The position numbers and the translations under genes are program-made. This document shows, piece by piece, positions 8,541 to 17,972 of a stretch of DNA of 64,000 nt. The notes beneath the pieces were generated by a model, which did not search any database, was not told where the DNA came from, and was given only the letters and a program-made list of their open reading frames with translations. The stretch's first letter is position 1, and every line of letters begins with the position of its first letter. The stretch is from an uncultured Cytophagaceae bacterium (GTDB lineage: Bacteria > Bacteroidota > Bacteroidia > Cytophagales > Spirosomataceae), in the NCBI GenBank assembly GCA_903898715.1, contig CAIUGL010000142.1, positions 1 through 64,000 of the forward strand. Direction: 5' to 3'.

Positions 8541-9593
8541 CTATAGGCCTAGAATCTTCTTATTCAGCTCTTCGTCAGCGCCAGTTCCTGCGAAATCATC
8601 GAACACTTTTTCAGTCGCCTTAATGATGTGGCTTGAAATAAATGGTGCTCCTTCCGTCGCTCCTTGAACCGGATCTTTGATGCAGCATTCCCATTCTAAC
8701 ACCGCCCAGCCATCATAACCGTATTGCGTTAATTTTGAGAAGATGCTCTTGAAATCTACTTGGCCATCACCTAATGAACGGAACCGTCCCGCGCGGTTGA
8801 TCCAAGATTGGTATCCTCCATAAACACCTTGCTTACCCGTTGGGTTAAACTCGGCATCCTTTACGTGAAACATTTTGATACGCTCGTGATAGAAATCAAT
8901 GTATTGTTTATAGTCCAATGCCTGCAACACAAAGTGCGATGGATCATATAGTAAGTTGGCACGCTTGTGGCCTTTGACCTCATCTAAAAACATCTCGAAC
9001 GTCACGCCATCATGCAAATCTTCACCTGGGTGAATTTCATAACATAAGTCTACGCCACACTCGTCGAAGGTATTCAAAATTGGTAGCCAACGGCGCCCTA
9101 ATTCTTTAAATCCTTGCTCCACTAATCCCGCAGGACGTTGTGGCCATGGATAAACGGTGTGCCACATCAATGCTCCCGAGAATGTCGCGTGTGCATTTAA
9201 TCCCAAGTTTTGTGAAGCCTTTGCCGCATATTTTAACTGTTGGACCGCCCATTCCGTCCGTGCCTTTGGATTTCCTTTCACAGCATCTGGTGCAAAACCG
9301 TCGAATCCTAAATCGTATGCCGGGTTAACGGCAACTAATTGTCCTTGTAAGTGCGTGGATAATTCCGTGATTTGCAAGCCTTTGGCAGCCAACATCCCCA
9401 CGATTTCATCGCAATAGGTTTTTGACTCTGCCGCTTTTTGCAAATCGATGCAACGTGAATCCCACGAAGGAATTTGTACGCCTTTGTATCCCAAAGACGC
9501 CACCCACGTCGTGATGCTATCTAATGAGTTGAAGGGAGCTTCATCTCCCATAAATTGTGCCAAAAATATCGCTGGCCCTTTGATCGTATTCAT
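8541..9593 (-). CDS. Sugar phosphate isomerase/epimerase (TIM barrel)
   Basis: A 350-aa cytoplasmic xylose-isomerase-like TIM barrel (AP endonuclease 2 family). The usual metal-binding positions are visible in order: Glu in CYEIHPGEDL, Asp and His in LLYDPSHFVL, His in MFHVKDAEF and Glu in VLEWECC. The family includes inosose isomerases and dehydratases and keto-sugar epimerases; the substrate cannot be fixed from sequence. It is the last gene of a minus-strand operon behind two Gfo/Idh/MocA dehydrogenases (12 bases after the nearer one), which points to oxidation of a polyol or glycoside followed by isomerisation of the keto product. Confidence 0.85.
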   Translation of the reverse strand: MNTIKGPAIFLAQFMGDEAPFNSLDSITTWVASLGYKGVQIPSWDSRCIDLQKAAESKTYCDEIVGMLAAKGLQITELSTHLQGQLVAVNPAYDLGFDGFAPDAVKGNPKARTEWAVQQLKYAAKASQNLGLNAHATFSGALMWHTVYPWPQRPAGLVEQGFKELGRRWLPILNTFDECGVDLCYEIHPGEDLHDGVTFEMFLDEVKGHKRANLLYDPSHFVLQALDYKQYIDFYHERIKMFHVKDAEFNPTGKQGVYGGYQSWINRAGRFRSLGDGQVDFKSIFSKLTQYGYDGWAVLEWECCIKDPVQGATEGAPFISSHIIKATEKVFDDFAGTGADEELNKKILGL

Positions 9594-9605
9594 ATTGTTA
9601 AAGGT

Positions 9606-10751
9606 TTAGATTTTAACCCACTTTTGTGAACGTGTTGAATCCAAGATGCGCTCGCAAATCAATAGCTCGCGGTATCCGTCGGCAAACGTCGGGTATTTCG
9701 GATTTTCTGGCTGCTTACCCGCCTCAACAGCCGCGTAAACTTCCTTGAATAATTGCTTCGATGTATCTGAGAATCCTTCATTATGACCTCCTGGGAATGT
9801 CATTAAGGCAGTCGCTTCTGGATATGCCAAAGATGGATCGCGCATCAAGACTTGATTCGCTTGATCGCGGTTACCAATCCAGATTTCATTTGGCGCTTCT
9901 GAGTTAAACGCAAATGTTTTGTTTGATCCGGAGATTTCTAATTTCAATTGGTTTTTACGTCCCGCTGAAACTTGAGATACTGTTACACAACCACGGTTTC
10001 CATTGTCGAAACGCAATAGTACGTTGGCATGATCTTCTGTATTAATTGGCACATCCGCATAATCTTCCGGTTGCAACATTTTGCCTGAATACGTTTCTAC
10101 TGGCTTCAAAGGCTTTTTACGCACCTTGTGAACCGTGTTAAAATCAGCCATAACCTCGACTGTTTTCAAGCCTGTGATGTATTCGATTACATCTAATAAG
10201 TGAGATCCGATGTCGGCAATCGCACGTGAATCACCTGATTTATCGGGTTCTAAACGCCAGTTGTAATCCGTGTTGTAGAATAACCAATCTTGTAAGTAGC
10301 TACCGATGATCGAATAAACTTCGCCCAAATCACCTTTTTCGCGCATGGTTTTCATTTGACGTACCAACGGATAGTAACGTAAGTTGAAGTGAACCGCATT
10401 CACCAAACCTGTTTTCGCTGCTAATTCCACTAACTCCTCAGCTTCGTGTAAATCTTTCGCCAATGGCTTCTCGCAAACTACGTGCTTACCAGCTAATAAA
10501 GCGGCTTTCGATTGCGAATAGTGAAGGAAGTTGGGTGTGCAAATGTGTACACATTGGATATCTTCTTGCTTTAATAAGTCTTCGAACGTATACCAACGGC
10601 CTATGCCTAATTGTTTCGCTTTCGCTTCAGCTAACTCAATCGTTACTTCACATAATGCAGCTACGTCGATGTTGGGTAAGCGGCGAAGCGCTTCGATGTG
10701 TGCGGGTCCGATAAAACCGGTACCTACGATACCTACTTTAATTTTAGTCAT
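9606..10751 (-). CDS. Gfo/Idh/MocA family NAD(P)-dependent oxidoreductase
   Basis: A 381-aa cytoplasmic dehydrogenase. The N-terminal Rossmann fold has G10-x-G12-x-x-G15 (VGIVGTGFIGPAH), and the family EKP motif is at residues 94-96 (VVCEKPLAKDL). The C-terminal alpha/beta domain carries the DIGSH motif at 180-184 with the catalytic His. These enzymes oxidise or reduce hydroxyls of sugars, inositols or glycosides. It starts 6 bases after its paralogue's stop and 12 bases separate it from the isomerase gene, so the three form one operon. The N-terminus is intact and there is no signal peptide, unlike the Tat-exported members of the family. Confidence 0.9.
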   Translation of the reverse strand: MTKIKVGIVGTGFIGPAHIEALRRLPNIDVAALCEVTIELAEAKAKQLGIGRWYTFEDLLKQEDIQCVHICTPNFLHYSQSKAALLAGKHVVCEKPLAKDLHEAEELVELAAKTGLVNAVHFNLRYYPLVRQMKTMREKGDLGEVYSIIGSYLQDWLFYNTDYNWRLEPDKSGDSRAIADIGSHLLDVIEYITGLKTVEVMADFNTVHKVRKKPLKPVETYSGKMLQPEDYADVPINTEDHANVLLRFDNGNRGCVTVSQVSAGRKNQLKLEISGSNKTFAFNSEAPNEIWIGNRDQANQVLMRDPSLAYPEATALMTFPGGHNEGFSDTSKQLFKEVYAAVEAGKQPENPKYPTFADGYRELLICERILDSTRSQKWVKI

Positions 10752-10757
10752 GATCTA

Positions 10758-11954
10758 TTATAGTTCAAATTTTGTCCATTTATTTTGGTTGTCTTTGGCC
10801 GAACGAACCACGTTCTCAATGAATGCCATACCCATAATTCCTTCGTCAATACCTGGGAAATCATACATAGGATCTTGTGGTTTTCCAGCCCAACGTGCTC
10901 TTACTGCGAAGGCAAAGTTGCGGTAGATATTCGCGAACGTTTCTACGTAGCCTTCTGGGTGTCCGGCCGGTTGGCGTGAATGCGCATTTGCCGCTGCCGA
11001 CAAATTGCCCACTGCCGTACGAATCGTACGTGCACCATCGTCACGGGTACGGAAGGTTAATGTATTTGGCTCCATTTGATGCCAAGTAATACCTGCCTTA
11101 CTTCCATAAATACGGAAATTGAAATCATTCTCTTCTCCGTTACAGATTTGTGAGCAATGTAAAACGCCTTTGGCACCGTTATTATAATGAAGCAAAATGT
11201 TGCCATCATCATCTAATAAACGCCCCTCCACGAAAATTGTCAAGTCGGCACAAAGTTCTGTGATATGTAATCCCGTGATGTATTCGATTAAGTTCTCGCA
11301 GTGCGTTCCGATATCTCCGATTGCTCCAGCAGCACCGCAACGTTCTGGGTCTGTACGCCAAGCAGCTTGTTTTTGACCGGTAGCTTCCACTAAATCGATC
11401 AACCAGCCTTGTGGATATTCCACGATAATCTTGCGAATTTCACCTAATTGGCCCGAGTCTACGAGGTGTTTCGCCTCTTTGACCATCGGATAGGCCGTAT
11501 AATTATGTGTTAACGCGAAGATTAACCCCGTTTTTTCAATGATTTTTTTCAGTTCTTTCGCTTCAGCCAAATTCAAAGTTGCTGGCTTATCGCAAACCAC
11601 ATGGAATCCATTTTCTAAGGCGAATTTTGCCGCAGGGAAATGCACGTGGTTAGGAGTAACGATGGAAACAAAGTCCATACGCTCACCTTCTGGTAGCTCT
11701 TTTTCCTTTAGGATCATCTCTTCATACGAAGCGTATACACGGTTTTCAGGAAGATATAATGCTTCACCTGTTGCTTTGGATTTGTCTGGATTGGAGCTGA
11801 ATGCGCCACAAACTAATTCGATTTCACCGTCTAATTGCGCACCTCTGCGGTGCACGGCACCAATAAAGGCCTCGGTGCTTCCACCGATCATGCCCATTTT
11901 TAATTTTCTTCCGCGCCGACTCGCTGCAGTCGTGGATGTTCCACCTTGGATCAT
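10758..11954 (-). CDS. Gfo/Idh/MocA family oxidoreductase, second paralogue
   Basis: A 398-aa dehydrogenase and the first gene of the minus-strand sugar operon. A basic 18-residue leader ([12 protein letters not shown]) precedes the Rossmann strand [17 protein letters not shown], so the classical GxGxxG is replaced by a GGSxxAFIG form seen in one subfamily. The dinucleotide-domain E/DKP motif is CDKP at 121-124, and a DIGTH motif follows in the C-terminal domain ([20 protein letters not shown]). The leader has RR but no hydrophobic stretch after it, so export by Tat is unlikely. The two paralogues differ enough to suggest sequential or different oxidation steps on the same substrate. Confidence 0.88.
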   Translation of the reverse strand: MIQGGTSTTAASRRGRKLKMGMIGGSTEAFIGAVHRRGAQLDGEIELVCGAFSSNPDKSKATGEALYLPENRVYASYEEMILKEKELPEGERMDFVSIVTPNHVHFPAAKFALENGFHVVCDKPATLNLAEAKELKKIIEKTGLIFALTHNYTAYPMVKEAKHLVDSGQLGEIRKIIVEYPQGWLIDLVEATGQKQAAWRTDPERCGAAGAIGDIGTHCENLIEYITGLHITELCADLTIFVEGRLLDDDGNILLHYNNGAKGVLHCSQICNGEENDFNFRIYGSKAGITWHQMEPNTLTFRTRDDGARTIRTAVGNLSAAANAHSRQPAGHPEGYVETFANIYRNFAFAVRARWAGKPQDPMYDFPGIDEGIMGMAFIENVVRSAKDNQNKWTKFEL

Positions 11955-12166
11955 ATGTTGATAGATTTAGATAGTCACAAAAATAGGGCTTAATTTGATT
12001 AAATTACCCTTTCTTGGGGGCAGATTTTTGTAAAATTTTCAAAATAAATCGCATTTAACGACGGAATTCAAAAATCTTTTCGTTTTTTTGGTACGATTTT
12101 TCCAATTAAGAATTTAATTTTTTTAAGATTATAATTTCTCTAAACTTTAACTAAAACTAAACTATT
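11955..12166. other. Divergent intergenic region of the sugar cassette
   Basis: This 212-base A/T-rich gap separates the two divergent arms of the sugar cassette, so it should hold promoters for both. On the minus strand 11978-11985 reads TATTTTTG, which matches the TAnnTTTG box, but I do not see a good TTTG box 20 bases farther upstream. No ORF, strong hairpin or clear operator repeat was seen. Confidence 0.5.
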
Positions 12167-13375
12167 ATGAATCAAACTGTTAATGCCAATCGATTATTTC
12201 TGGCGTCCTGTTTTGCCCTCATTACTACATCCATGGCTTTTGGAATTCGTGCTGGGGTACTTACTCAATTAGGCGTAGACTTTAAACTGGACAATGAGCA
12301 ATTAGGATACGTTAACCAAATGGCTTTTTTAGGATTCCCGATTGCCATGATCATCGGTGGTCCCTTGTATAATGTGTTAGGACCAAAGAAAATCATCTGG
12401 GTTGCATTTTTCACACACGTGATTGGTTTAGTGATGACGATTTATGCAGGTGGTTTTTGGTCTTTATTATTGTCAACTTTCTTTGTTGGCTTCGGTAATG
12501 GTACCGTAGAAGCAGCTTGTAATCCAATGATTTCGGATATGTTCGAAGGAAAAGAGAAGACAAAAATGTTGAATCGTTTCCACATGTGGTTCCCAGGAGG
12601 TATCGTAATTGCTACGTTATTGTCTCAATTCATGACGGATGCAAACTTAGGCTGGCAATTACAAATTGCTGCTATTTTAGTTCCAGCTGTAATTTATGCG
12701 TACTTGTTTTATGGACAAGCCTTCCCGGCAACGATTGTTGAGGGTGGTGCTTCGACTGGCGAAAACTTCAAAGCGATGCTTTCGCCTTTGTATTTATTTA
12801 TGTTGGCTTGTATGGCTTTAACAGCCATCTCAGAATTCGGTCCTGAGCAATGGATTGGACCAATCATGGGTCAAGCAGGTGCTAGCCCAATGATCATTTT
12901 GGCTATTGTGACTGGTTTGATGGCTGTAGGTCGTTATTTCGCTGGTCCGATTGTACATAAATTAGATGCTGGTGGAGTTTTATTAGTGTCAGCGATATTG
13001 ACTACGATTGGGGTTTATTTGATGAGCTCTGCGACAGGAAGTATGGTCTATGTTTCAGCGATTATTTTCGCGTTAGGTGTATGTTATTTCTGGCCAACGA
13101 TGATTGGATATGTAGCTGAAAATATTCCGTTAACGGGTGCTTTTGGTCTTTCGATCATGGGTGGTATGGGAATGTTTGCTACGTCAATTTTCCAGCCGAT
13201 CATTGGATCATGGTTAGATTCAAATACGGCTGAAGCGGCTAAAACACAAACAGGCGATGCGATTGCATTAGTTGCAGGTCAGGCAACCATGGCGCAAATG
13301 GTCTTGTTCCCTGCGATCTTAATCGTTGCTTTTGCAGGATTGTATTTCTTCGGAAAGAAAGCAAAGCATGCGTAA
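12167..13375 (+). CDS. MFS permease, probable sugar or polyol uptake
   Basis: A 402-aa major facilitator superfamily protein with about 12 hydrophobic helices. The loop after helix 2 (GGPLYNVLGPKKIIW) fits the MFS motif between helices 2 and 3, and SDMFEGKEKTKMLNRFHMWFPGG lies in the central part of the N-half. It is transcribed divergently from the isomerase and oxidoreductase operon across a 212-base gap, so it is the likely importer of that operon's substrate. A strong terminator follows 24 bases after the stop. The exact substrate is not recognisable. Confidence 0.85.
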   Translation: MNQTVNANRLFLASCFALITTSMAFGIRAGVLTQLGVDFKLDNEQLGYVNQMAFLGFPIAMIIGGPLYNVLGPKKIIWVAFFTHVIGLVMTIYAGGFWSLLLSTFFVGFGNGTVEAACNPMISDMFEGKEKTKMLNRFHMWFPGGIVIATLLSQFMTDANLGWQLQIAAILVPAVIYAYLFYGQAFPATIVEGGASTGENFKAMLSPLYLFMLACMALTAISEFGPEQWIGPIMGQAGASPMIILAIVTGLMAVGRYFAGPIVHKLDAGGVLLVSAILTTIGVYLMSSATGSMVYVSAIIFALGVCYFWPTMIGYVAENIPLTGAFGLSIMGGMGMFATSIFQPIIGSWLDSNTAEAAKTQTGDAIALVAGQATMAQMVLFPAILIVAFAGLYFFGKKAKHA

Positions 13376-13398
13376 TCAGTTTGTAGATAATTTTAAAT

Positions 13399-13422
13399 GG
13401 GAGCCTCGGCTCCCTTTTTTTT
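13399..13422 (+). terminator. Rho-independent terminator of the MFS gene
   Basis: Stem GGGAGCC / GGCTCCC closed by a 2-base loop and followed directly by eight T residues. It begins 24 bases after the MFS stop codon. Confidence 0.85.
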
Positions 13423-13437
13423 GTCCCTTTTTCCCTA

Positions 13438-13472
13438 TAGCTTTGGCAATCCTCCAAGGTTTGCCAAAGCTA
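13438..13472 (+). promoter_or_regulatory. 5' hairpin abutting the cyclophilin start codon
   Basis: A perfect 12-bp inverted repeat TAGCTTTGGCAA / TTGCCAAAGCTA with an 11-base loop that contains CCTCC. The stem ends only 3 bases before the ATG at 13476, so it would bury the ribosome-binding region if it is in the message. There is no T-run after it, which argues against a plus-strand terminator. Confidence 0.55.
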
Positions 13473-13475
13473 GGT

Positions 13476-14045
13476 ATGCGGTTCGTATTTTTGTTACTAT
13501 TAGTAGTTGCTTGTAAGCCTAATTACAACGTTGATCCCTCTCAAGTGGAAAAGGATTTACGCGCCCAATCCTCACAATTTCCAGAAACCAAAATTCAAGG
13601 CGAAACCCGTCTCGGAAATTTCGAAATCACACTGAACGAAGAAACACCACTACATCGCATCAATTTTGTCCGCCTGGTCAAAATGGGTTATTTCACAGAT
13701 CGCTATTTCTATCGCAATGTCTACGAAATAGGCATGCAGGGTGGGGGAGAATTTAAAGATCGTTTAGCCTACTTAGTTCCAGCCGAATATCCAGACCATT
13801 TAAAACCTGTACGCGGAACCATCGCGATGGCGCGATACGATGAAGGAAATCCTAAAAAATCATCGTCGCCCACGGAGTTTTTCATCATTACGAATACCGA
13901 GCAGGCTGCTCGATTCTACAAACAATATGTGGTTTTTGGGAAAATTACGAAAGGTCTTGCGGTCATCGACTCGATGCAAAAACAGCGTTCCTTCGACGAA
14001 AAGCCTGTGATCCCTGTTAAATTCTCGTTGAAACTACCGAATTAA
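13476..14045 (+). CDS. Cyclophilin-type peptidyl-prolyl isomerase lipoprotein
   Basis: A 189-aa protein. I chose the ATG at 13476, not the open frame reaching back to 13326, because it gives a textbook lipoprotein signal (RFVFLLLLVVACKP, lipobox Cys13) and the upstream residues come from the MFS end and its terminator. The mature part is a short cyclophilin domain with GTIAMARYD and the active-site-type SSSPTEFFIITN stretch, so it should catalyse proline isomerisation while anchored in the periplasm. Its stop overlaps the convergent SGNH-like gene by 12 bases. Confidence 0.85.
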   Translation: MRFVFLLLLVVACKPNYNVDPSQVEKDLRAQSSQFPETKIQGETRLGNFEITLNEETPLHRINFVRLVKMGYFTDRYFYRNVYEIGMQGGGEFKDRLAYLVPAEYPDHLKPVRGTIAMARYDEGNPKKSSSPTEFFIITNTEQAARFYKQYVVFGKITKGLAVIDSMQKQRSFDEKPVIPVKFSLKLPN

Positions 14046-14849
14046 TCCGGCCGATTTCCACGGACTCGCAGCTAAAAAATCAAATCGATTTAAGTGGATT
14101 TGATCCGGCAGAAAATTAGTGGAAGCATAGAAATTCCAAGAATCTGCATAGCCTGGGATTGCTTTAAATTCTTCACGCGCAGCAATCACCTGATTTCTAT
14201 ATACCTCATTTATGGGTGGAGATATAATTTGCAATACCACCCCTTTTTGGGTGCATAATAGTTGCAATCGCAACACATATTCCTTCGAAATAGAAGAAAA
14301 TAGCCCTTTTTCGTCCGACACCCCTTCGAAAGATGGGGACCAATTACTGGTTAATACCGGGCGGTATTGGGCTAGGTAATAAAATGGAATCGCCTCCACT
14401 TGCTTGATCACTACAGGTGAAAATAATCCATGATTCTCTTTGGTAAAAAAGGGTTTGACGAAGTAATGAAAGCTCAATGGGCTCGCTAAATTATTTTGAA
14501 AACTGAACGGATGATAGATTAATACTAAGGTGTCCACGGATGGATTTGCTGCCAGCGCCTGAACAGCAATCACATATTGACCCGCCATCGAAATAGCCTG
14601 ATTGGAAGCTAATGAAACTAAAGCTGAATCATTCGCTAATGAATCCAAAACTTGTTTGGCAACGCTATCGCCGATCACCAGCTTTTTCTTTTTGAGCTTG
14701 GATTTACTCGCTGCGAGTACTTCATACACTTCCGTACCTGCCACATCTGTTTGGTACCTCTTGGTCCAATATTGGAACTCGGGGTAAGCGTGGAATAGTA
14801 GGCCAAAAACACCTAAAAACACCATTAAATCACGTAAGAAGTGTTTCAT
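14034..14849 (-). CDS. SGNH-hydrolase-like protein, MBOAT partner
   Basis: A 271-aa protein with an N-terminal signal or anchor (LRDLMVFLGVFGLLFHAYP). A GDS motif sits at 60-62 (LVIGDSVAKQ), and a C-terminal D-x-x-H pair is at D249/H252 (LPDQIHL), which is the catalytic layout of SGNH hydrolases and of AlgJ/AlgX/DltD-type acyl-transfer partners. It lies 5 bases downstream of a membrane-bound O-acyltransferase. The likely role is the extracytoplasmic step of O-acylating a surface polymer. Overall identity to named families is not obvious, so the assignment rests on motif plus neighbour. Confidence 0.7.
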   Translation of the reverse strand: MKHFLRDLMVFLGVFGLLFHAYPEFQYWTKRYQTDVAGTEVYEVLAASKSKLKKKKLVIGDSVAKQVLDSLANDSALVSLASNQAISMAGQYVIAVQALAANPSVDTLVLIYHPFSFQNNLASPLSFHYFVKPFFTKENHGLFSPVVIKQVEAIPFYYLAQYRPVLTSNWSPSFEGVSDEKGLFSSISKEYVLRLQLLCTQKGVVLQIISPPINEVYRNQVIAAREEFKAIPGYADSWNFYASTNFLPDQIHLNRFDFLAASPWKSAGLIR

Positions 14850-14854
14850 TGTCT

Positions 14855-16291
14855 TTAGAATTGAAAGTAAATAAACTGGTCATTCCCCCGGTAGAAATAC
14901 AAGATTAATACCATCAAGCTGTAATAAAATGTCCATTTAACCCAGCGGTTTTTGATGGTATTGATTCGAACCAACGGACTAAGGGTATGTCGGCCTAACC
15001 ACTCAATCCCCATAAATCCGACAATCAGCACACTCAAAATTACCAGATTTTTTCGGCCCGAAATATCGGGTATCCAGCCGCCATGTTGGACCATCCCCGC
15101 CAAATAAGCGAATGCTTCCGAGATGCTTTTGGCTCTAAAAAACACCCAGAATATGGTCACGACACTGAAGGTGATTAACATCCGTAATCCAGAAACGAGT
15201 TTCGTTTGAGACACCCAGGTAAATCGCTTGCTCACCGCTTGAGGCACTAAAAACAAGCCGTTCAAGAATCCCCAAAAAACATAGGTCCAGCTAGCGCCAT
15301 GCCACAAACCACTTACTAAAAATACTGTTAAGGTATTGCCTACCCGGCGAAATTTCGAGACGCGGTTGCCTCCCAACGGGATATATAAATAGTCGCGAAA
15401 CCATGAGGTTAAGGAGATATGCCAACGCTTCCAGAATTCAGCGACGTTTTTAGCGAAATAAGGGAAGTTGAAATTGTTCAGTAATTCAATGCCAAACAGG
15501 CGCGCCGTACCTAATGCAATATCGGAATAGCCCGAAAAGTCCCCATAAATTTGGAACGAAAATAGAACAGCACCTACGATTAAACTAGCTGAATTCAAGG
15601 ATTCTTGTTGGCCAAATATCTGATTCACATACACCGCACAATTATCCGCAATCACAATTTTCTTAAAAAATCCCCACAGCATCTGCTGCAATCCGAAGAT
15701 ACTCTGCGCCCGATTAAACTTCTTTTCCTCCTTCAATTGGGGAATCAGGTGATTGGCTCGCTCGATCGGTCCAGCTACTAATAAAGGGAAGAAGCAGACG
15801 AATAAACCGTAGACCAACATGTCTTTTTCGGGTTTAATTCGGTCCTTGTAAATATCGATCACATAGGATAGCCCGTGAAAGGTATAAAAGGAAATACCCA
15901 CCGGTAAGGTGATTAAGAGCAGCGTGGGCTCCCAACTCCAATCCATTGTTTTTAGTAATTCTGAAATACTTGAAACAATGAAATTGTAATATTTGAAAAA
16001 GCCGAGTAGCGCAAAATTGACACCTATACTCAGCCAAAACCATGTTTTTTTACCCAATCGCCCAGGGTTGTCGGCGACTTTTTGGCCTGAATAAAAATCT
16101 AAACTGGTCGAAAAAATGAGCAGCACAAGAAACCAAACGTTCCAATAGGCATAGAAAAAATAGCTGGCAGAAAGTAAAATCAGATGCTGCCATGTAAGTT
16201 TGTTTTCAATTCCTTTGGCATAATGTACCCCCCAAAACAGCGCATACACGATGGGAAGGAAGACAAGAAAGGAAAATGAATTAAACAGCAT
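14855..16291 (-). CDS. MBOAT-family O-acyltransferase (AlgI-like)
   Basis: A 478-aa polytopic membrane protein. The family's conserved histidine is H331 in SGLWHGASWTYVFWG, and the second conserved block is FWKRWHISLTSWFRDYLYIP (H291). GISFYTFHGLSYVIDIY and LVAGPIERA are also diagnostic for the AlgI branch. These proteins pass an acyl group, usually acetyl, across the membrane to a polysaccharide or other surface acceptor, working with an SGNH or AlgJ/X-like partner. Here the partner follows 5 bases downstream. The start overlaps the symporter's 3' end by 11 bases, implying translational coupling. Confidence 0.92.
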   Translation of the reverse strand: MLFNSFSFLVFLPIVYALFWGVHYAKGIENKLTWQHLILLSASYFFYAYWNVWFLVLLIFSTSLDFYSGQKVADNPGRLGKKTWFWLSIGVNFALLGFFKYYNFIVSSISELLKTMDWSWEPTLLLITLPVGISFYTFHGLSYVIDIYKDRIKPEKDMLVYGLFVCFFPLLVAGPIERANHLIPQLKEEKKFNRAQSIFGLQQMLWGFFKKIVIADNCAVYVNQIFGQQESLNSASLIVGAVLFSFQIYGDFSGYSDIALGTARLFGIELLNNFNFPYFAKNVAEFWKRWHISLTSWFRDYLYIPLGGNRVSKFRRVGNTLTVFLVSGLWHGASWTYVFWGFLNGLFLVPQAVSKRFTWVSQTKLVSGLRMLITFSVVTIFWVFFRAKSISEAFAYLAGMVQHGGWIPDISGRKNLVILSVLIVGFMGIEWLGRHTLSPLVRINTIKNRWVKWTFYYSLMVLILYFYRGNDQFIYFQF

Positions 16292-17969
16292 GCGCCCGCA
16301 ATCGGTCTATTTGTTGCAAAATAATAGAAAAAATCATGACCAATAAGCAGCCGAGTACATTTAACCACAAGAATGCCATTAACTCATAATACCAAGCGAC
16401 GATGACGATGATTTCGGCTAGCAATGCCGACCAGAATACATGTTTGCCTTCGGTTGCCGGTAAATAAAAGGCACATAAGAATATACCAAGTATTGTTCCG
16501 TAAAACCACGAACCAAGTATGTTGACCACTTCAATCAAGCTACCCATGTTGGTTGCAAAATGAGCCACAATTAAACACAAAATTCCCCAGCCTAAAGTCG
16601 TTACTTTTGATGCCCACCAATAATGCTTGTTGCTAGCCTCGGGATTGACAAATCGCTTATACACGTCAACCATACTAGTCGAGGTCAATGAACCAAATGC
16701 GGACGCCATCGATCCCATAGACGATAACAAAATCATCGCAATCAAAAATCCAATGATCCCAATGGGCAAATGATCGATGATGTAGGTTAAGAAAATATAG
16801 TTGGTGTCATTAGGTTCAAAGGAAACGGCCGACTTCTCCATCGAAGAAACCGCGGCTTCGCGTAATTTCATTTGACGCTCATGCAAGGAATTAATCTCAT
16901 TTTTGAGGGGCGCTACTGCAGTCGGGTTGTGGTCAATGGCATTGACTAATGCTATTTCGGCCTTTTTCTTCGCCTCAAATAAAGCCGATTTTTCTTGATT
17001 GATTTGCTTCGCATCGGCCTGCTTCACCCAAACTGCCTCTGTATTTTTATTGAAAAACATCGGTGGCTCGTGAAACTGATAGAAGATAAACACGAAAATA
17101 CCCACCAGTAAAATGAAGAATTGCATCGGGATTTTTAGAAAGCCATTCAGCAACAAGCCTTTTCTACTTTGTGTAGCAGATTGTCCAGAGAGGTAACGGC
17201 CCACTTGGCTTTGGTCCGTACCGAAATAGGAGAGCTGCAAAAAGAAACCACCTATGATTCCTGACCAAATATTATAGCGATTATTCAAATCAAATTTCCA
17301 ATCAATCAAATTGATCTTGCCCATTTTGCCTGCAATTTGCAGGGACTGTTTGACGCCGATTTCCGGTGGTAATTGATAAATGATAAGCACGGCGGCTAAG
17401 ACCATACCGGCTAACACCACCGACATTTGGAGCATTTGAGTATAGGAAATGGCTTTGGAACCGCCCAACATACAATAGGTAGTTACGAGTGCGGCCGTTA
17501 AAGTGTTCGTCCAAGTTAAATCCCAGCCTACTAAAATCGATAAGATAATGGATGGAGCCGCGATGGTTACGCCGGTAGATAGTGCGCGCGGAATTAAAAA
17601 CAGTAAACTGGTTAATACGCGGGTTTTAGCGTCAAATCTTTTTTCTAAAAACTGATAGGCTGTGTACACTTTGAGCCGATAATAATTCGGAATGAACGTA
17701 ACAGATAACACAATCATGGCAATCGGTAAACCCAAATAGAATTGAACGAATCGCATGCCATCTGTATAGGCTTGGCCCGGTGCGGATAAAAATGTAATCG
17801 CTGAAGCCTGCGTCGCCATGACCGAAAGCAACACATGATACCAAGGTAATTCCCGGTCGGCAAGTAAAAATCCCTGCAAAGACTGCTTGGACTGTTGGCC
17901 CCTCCAACTCCCATACGCCACGATTCCGCCGATTGTTAATACTAATATGATCCAGTCGAGTAGGTGCAT
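16281..17969 (-). CDS. Sodium:solute symporter (SSS family)
   Basis: A 562-aa polytopic inner-membrane protein of the SSS/SLC5 fold. Diagnostic stretches are ADRELPWYHVLLSVMATQAS, ITFLSAPGQAY and MLGGSKAISYTQMLQM; TDQSQVGRYLSG is the usual cytoplasmic loop motif. An unusual charged insert of about 80 residues (311-390), rich in Lys, Glu and Ala and likely helical, interrupts the membrane core. It should import an organic solute with sodium; the substrate is unknown. A 38-aa membrane peptide gene lies 3 bases upstream, and its 3' end overlaps the MBOAT gene. Confidence 0.92.
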   Translation of the reverse strand: MHLLDWIILVLTIGGIVAYGSWRGQQSKQSLQGFLLADRELPWYHVLLSVMATQASAITFLSAPGQAYTDGMRFVQFYLGLPIAMIVLSVTFIPNYYRLKVYTAYQFLEKRFDAKTRVLTSLLFLIPRALSTGVTIAAPSIILSILVGWDLTWTNTLTAALVTTYCMLGGSKAISYTQMLQMSVVLAGMVLAAVLIIYQLPPEIGVKQSLQIAGKMGKINLIDWKFDLNNRYNIWSGIIGGFFLQLSYFGTDQSQVGRYLSGQSATQSRKGLLLNGFLKIPMQFFILLVGIFVFIFYQFHEPPMFFNKNTEAVWVKQADAKQINQEKSALFEAKKKAEIALVNAIDHNPTAVAPLKNEINSLHERQMKLREAAVSSMEKSAVSFEPNDTNYIFLTYIIDHLPIGIIGFLIAMILLSSMGSMASAFGSLTSTSMVDVYKRFVNPEASNKHYWWASKVTTLGWGILCLIVAHFATNMGSLIEVVNILGSWFYGTILGIFLCAFYLPATEGKHVFWSALLAEIIVIVAWYYELMAFLWLNVLGCLLVMIFSIILQQIDRLRAHAV

Positions 17970-17972
17970 GGC

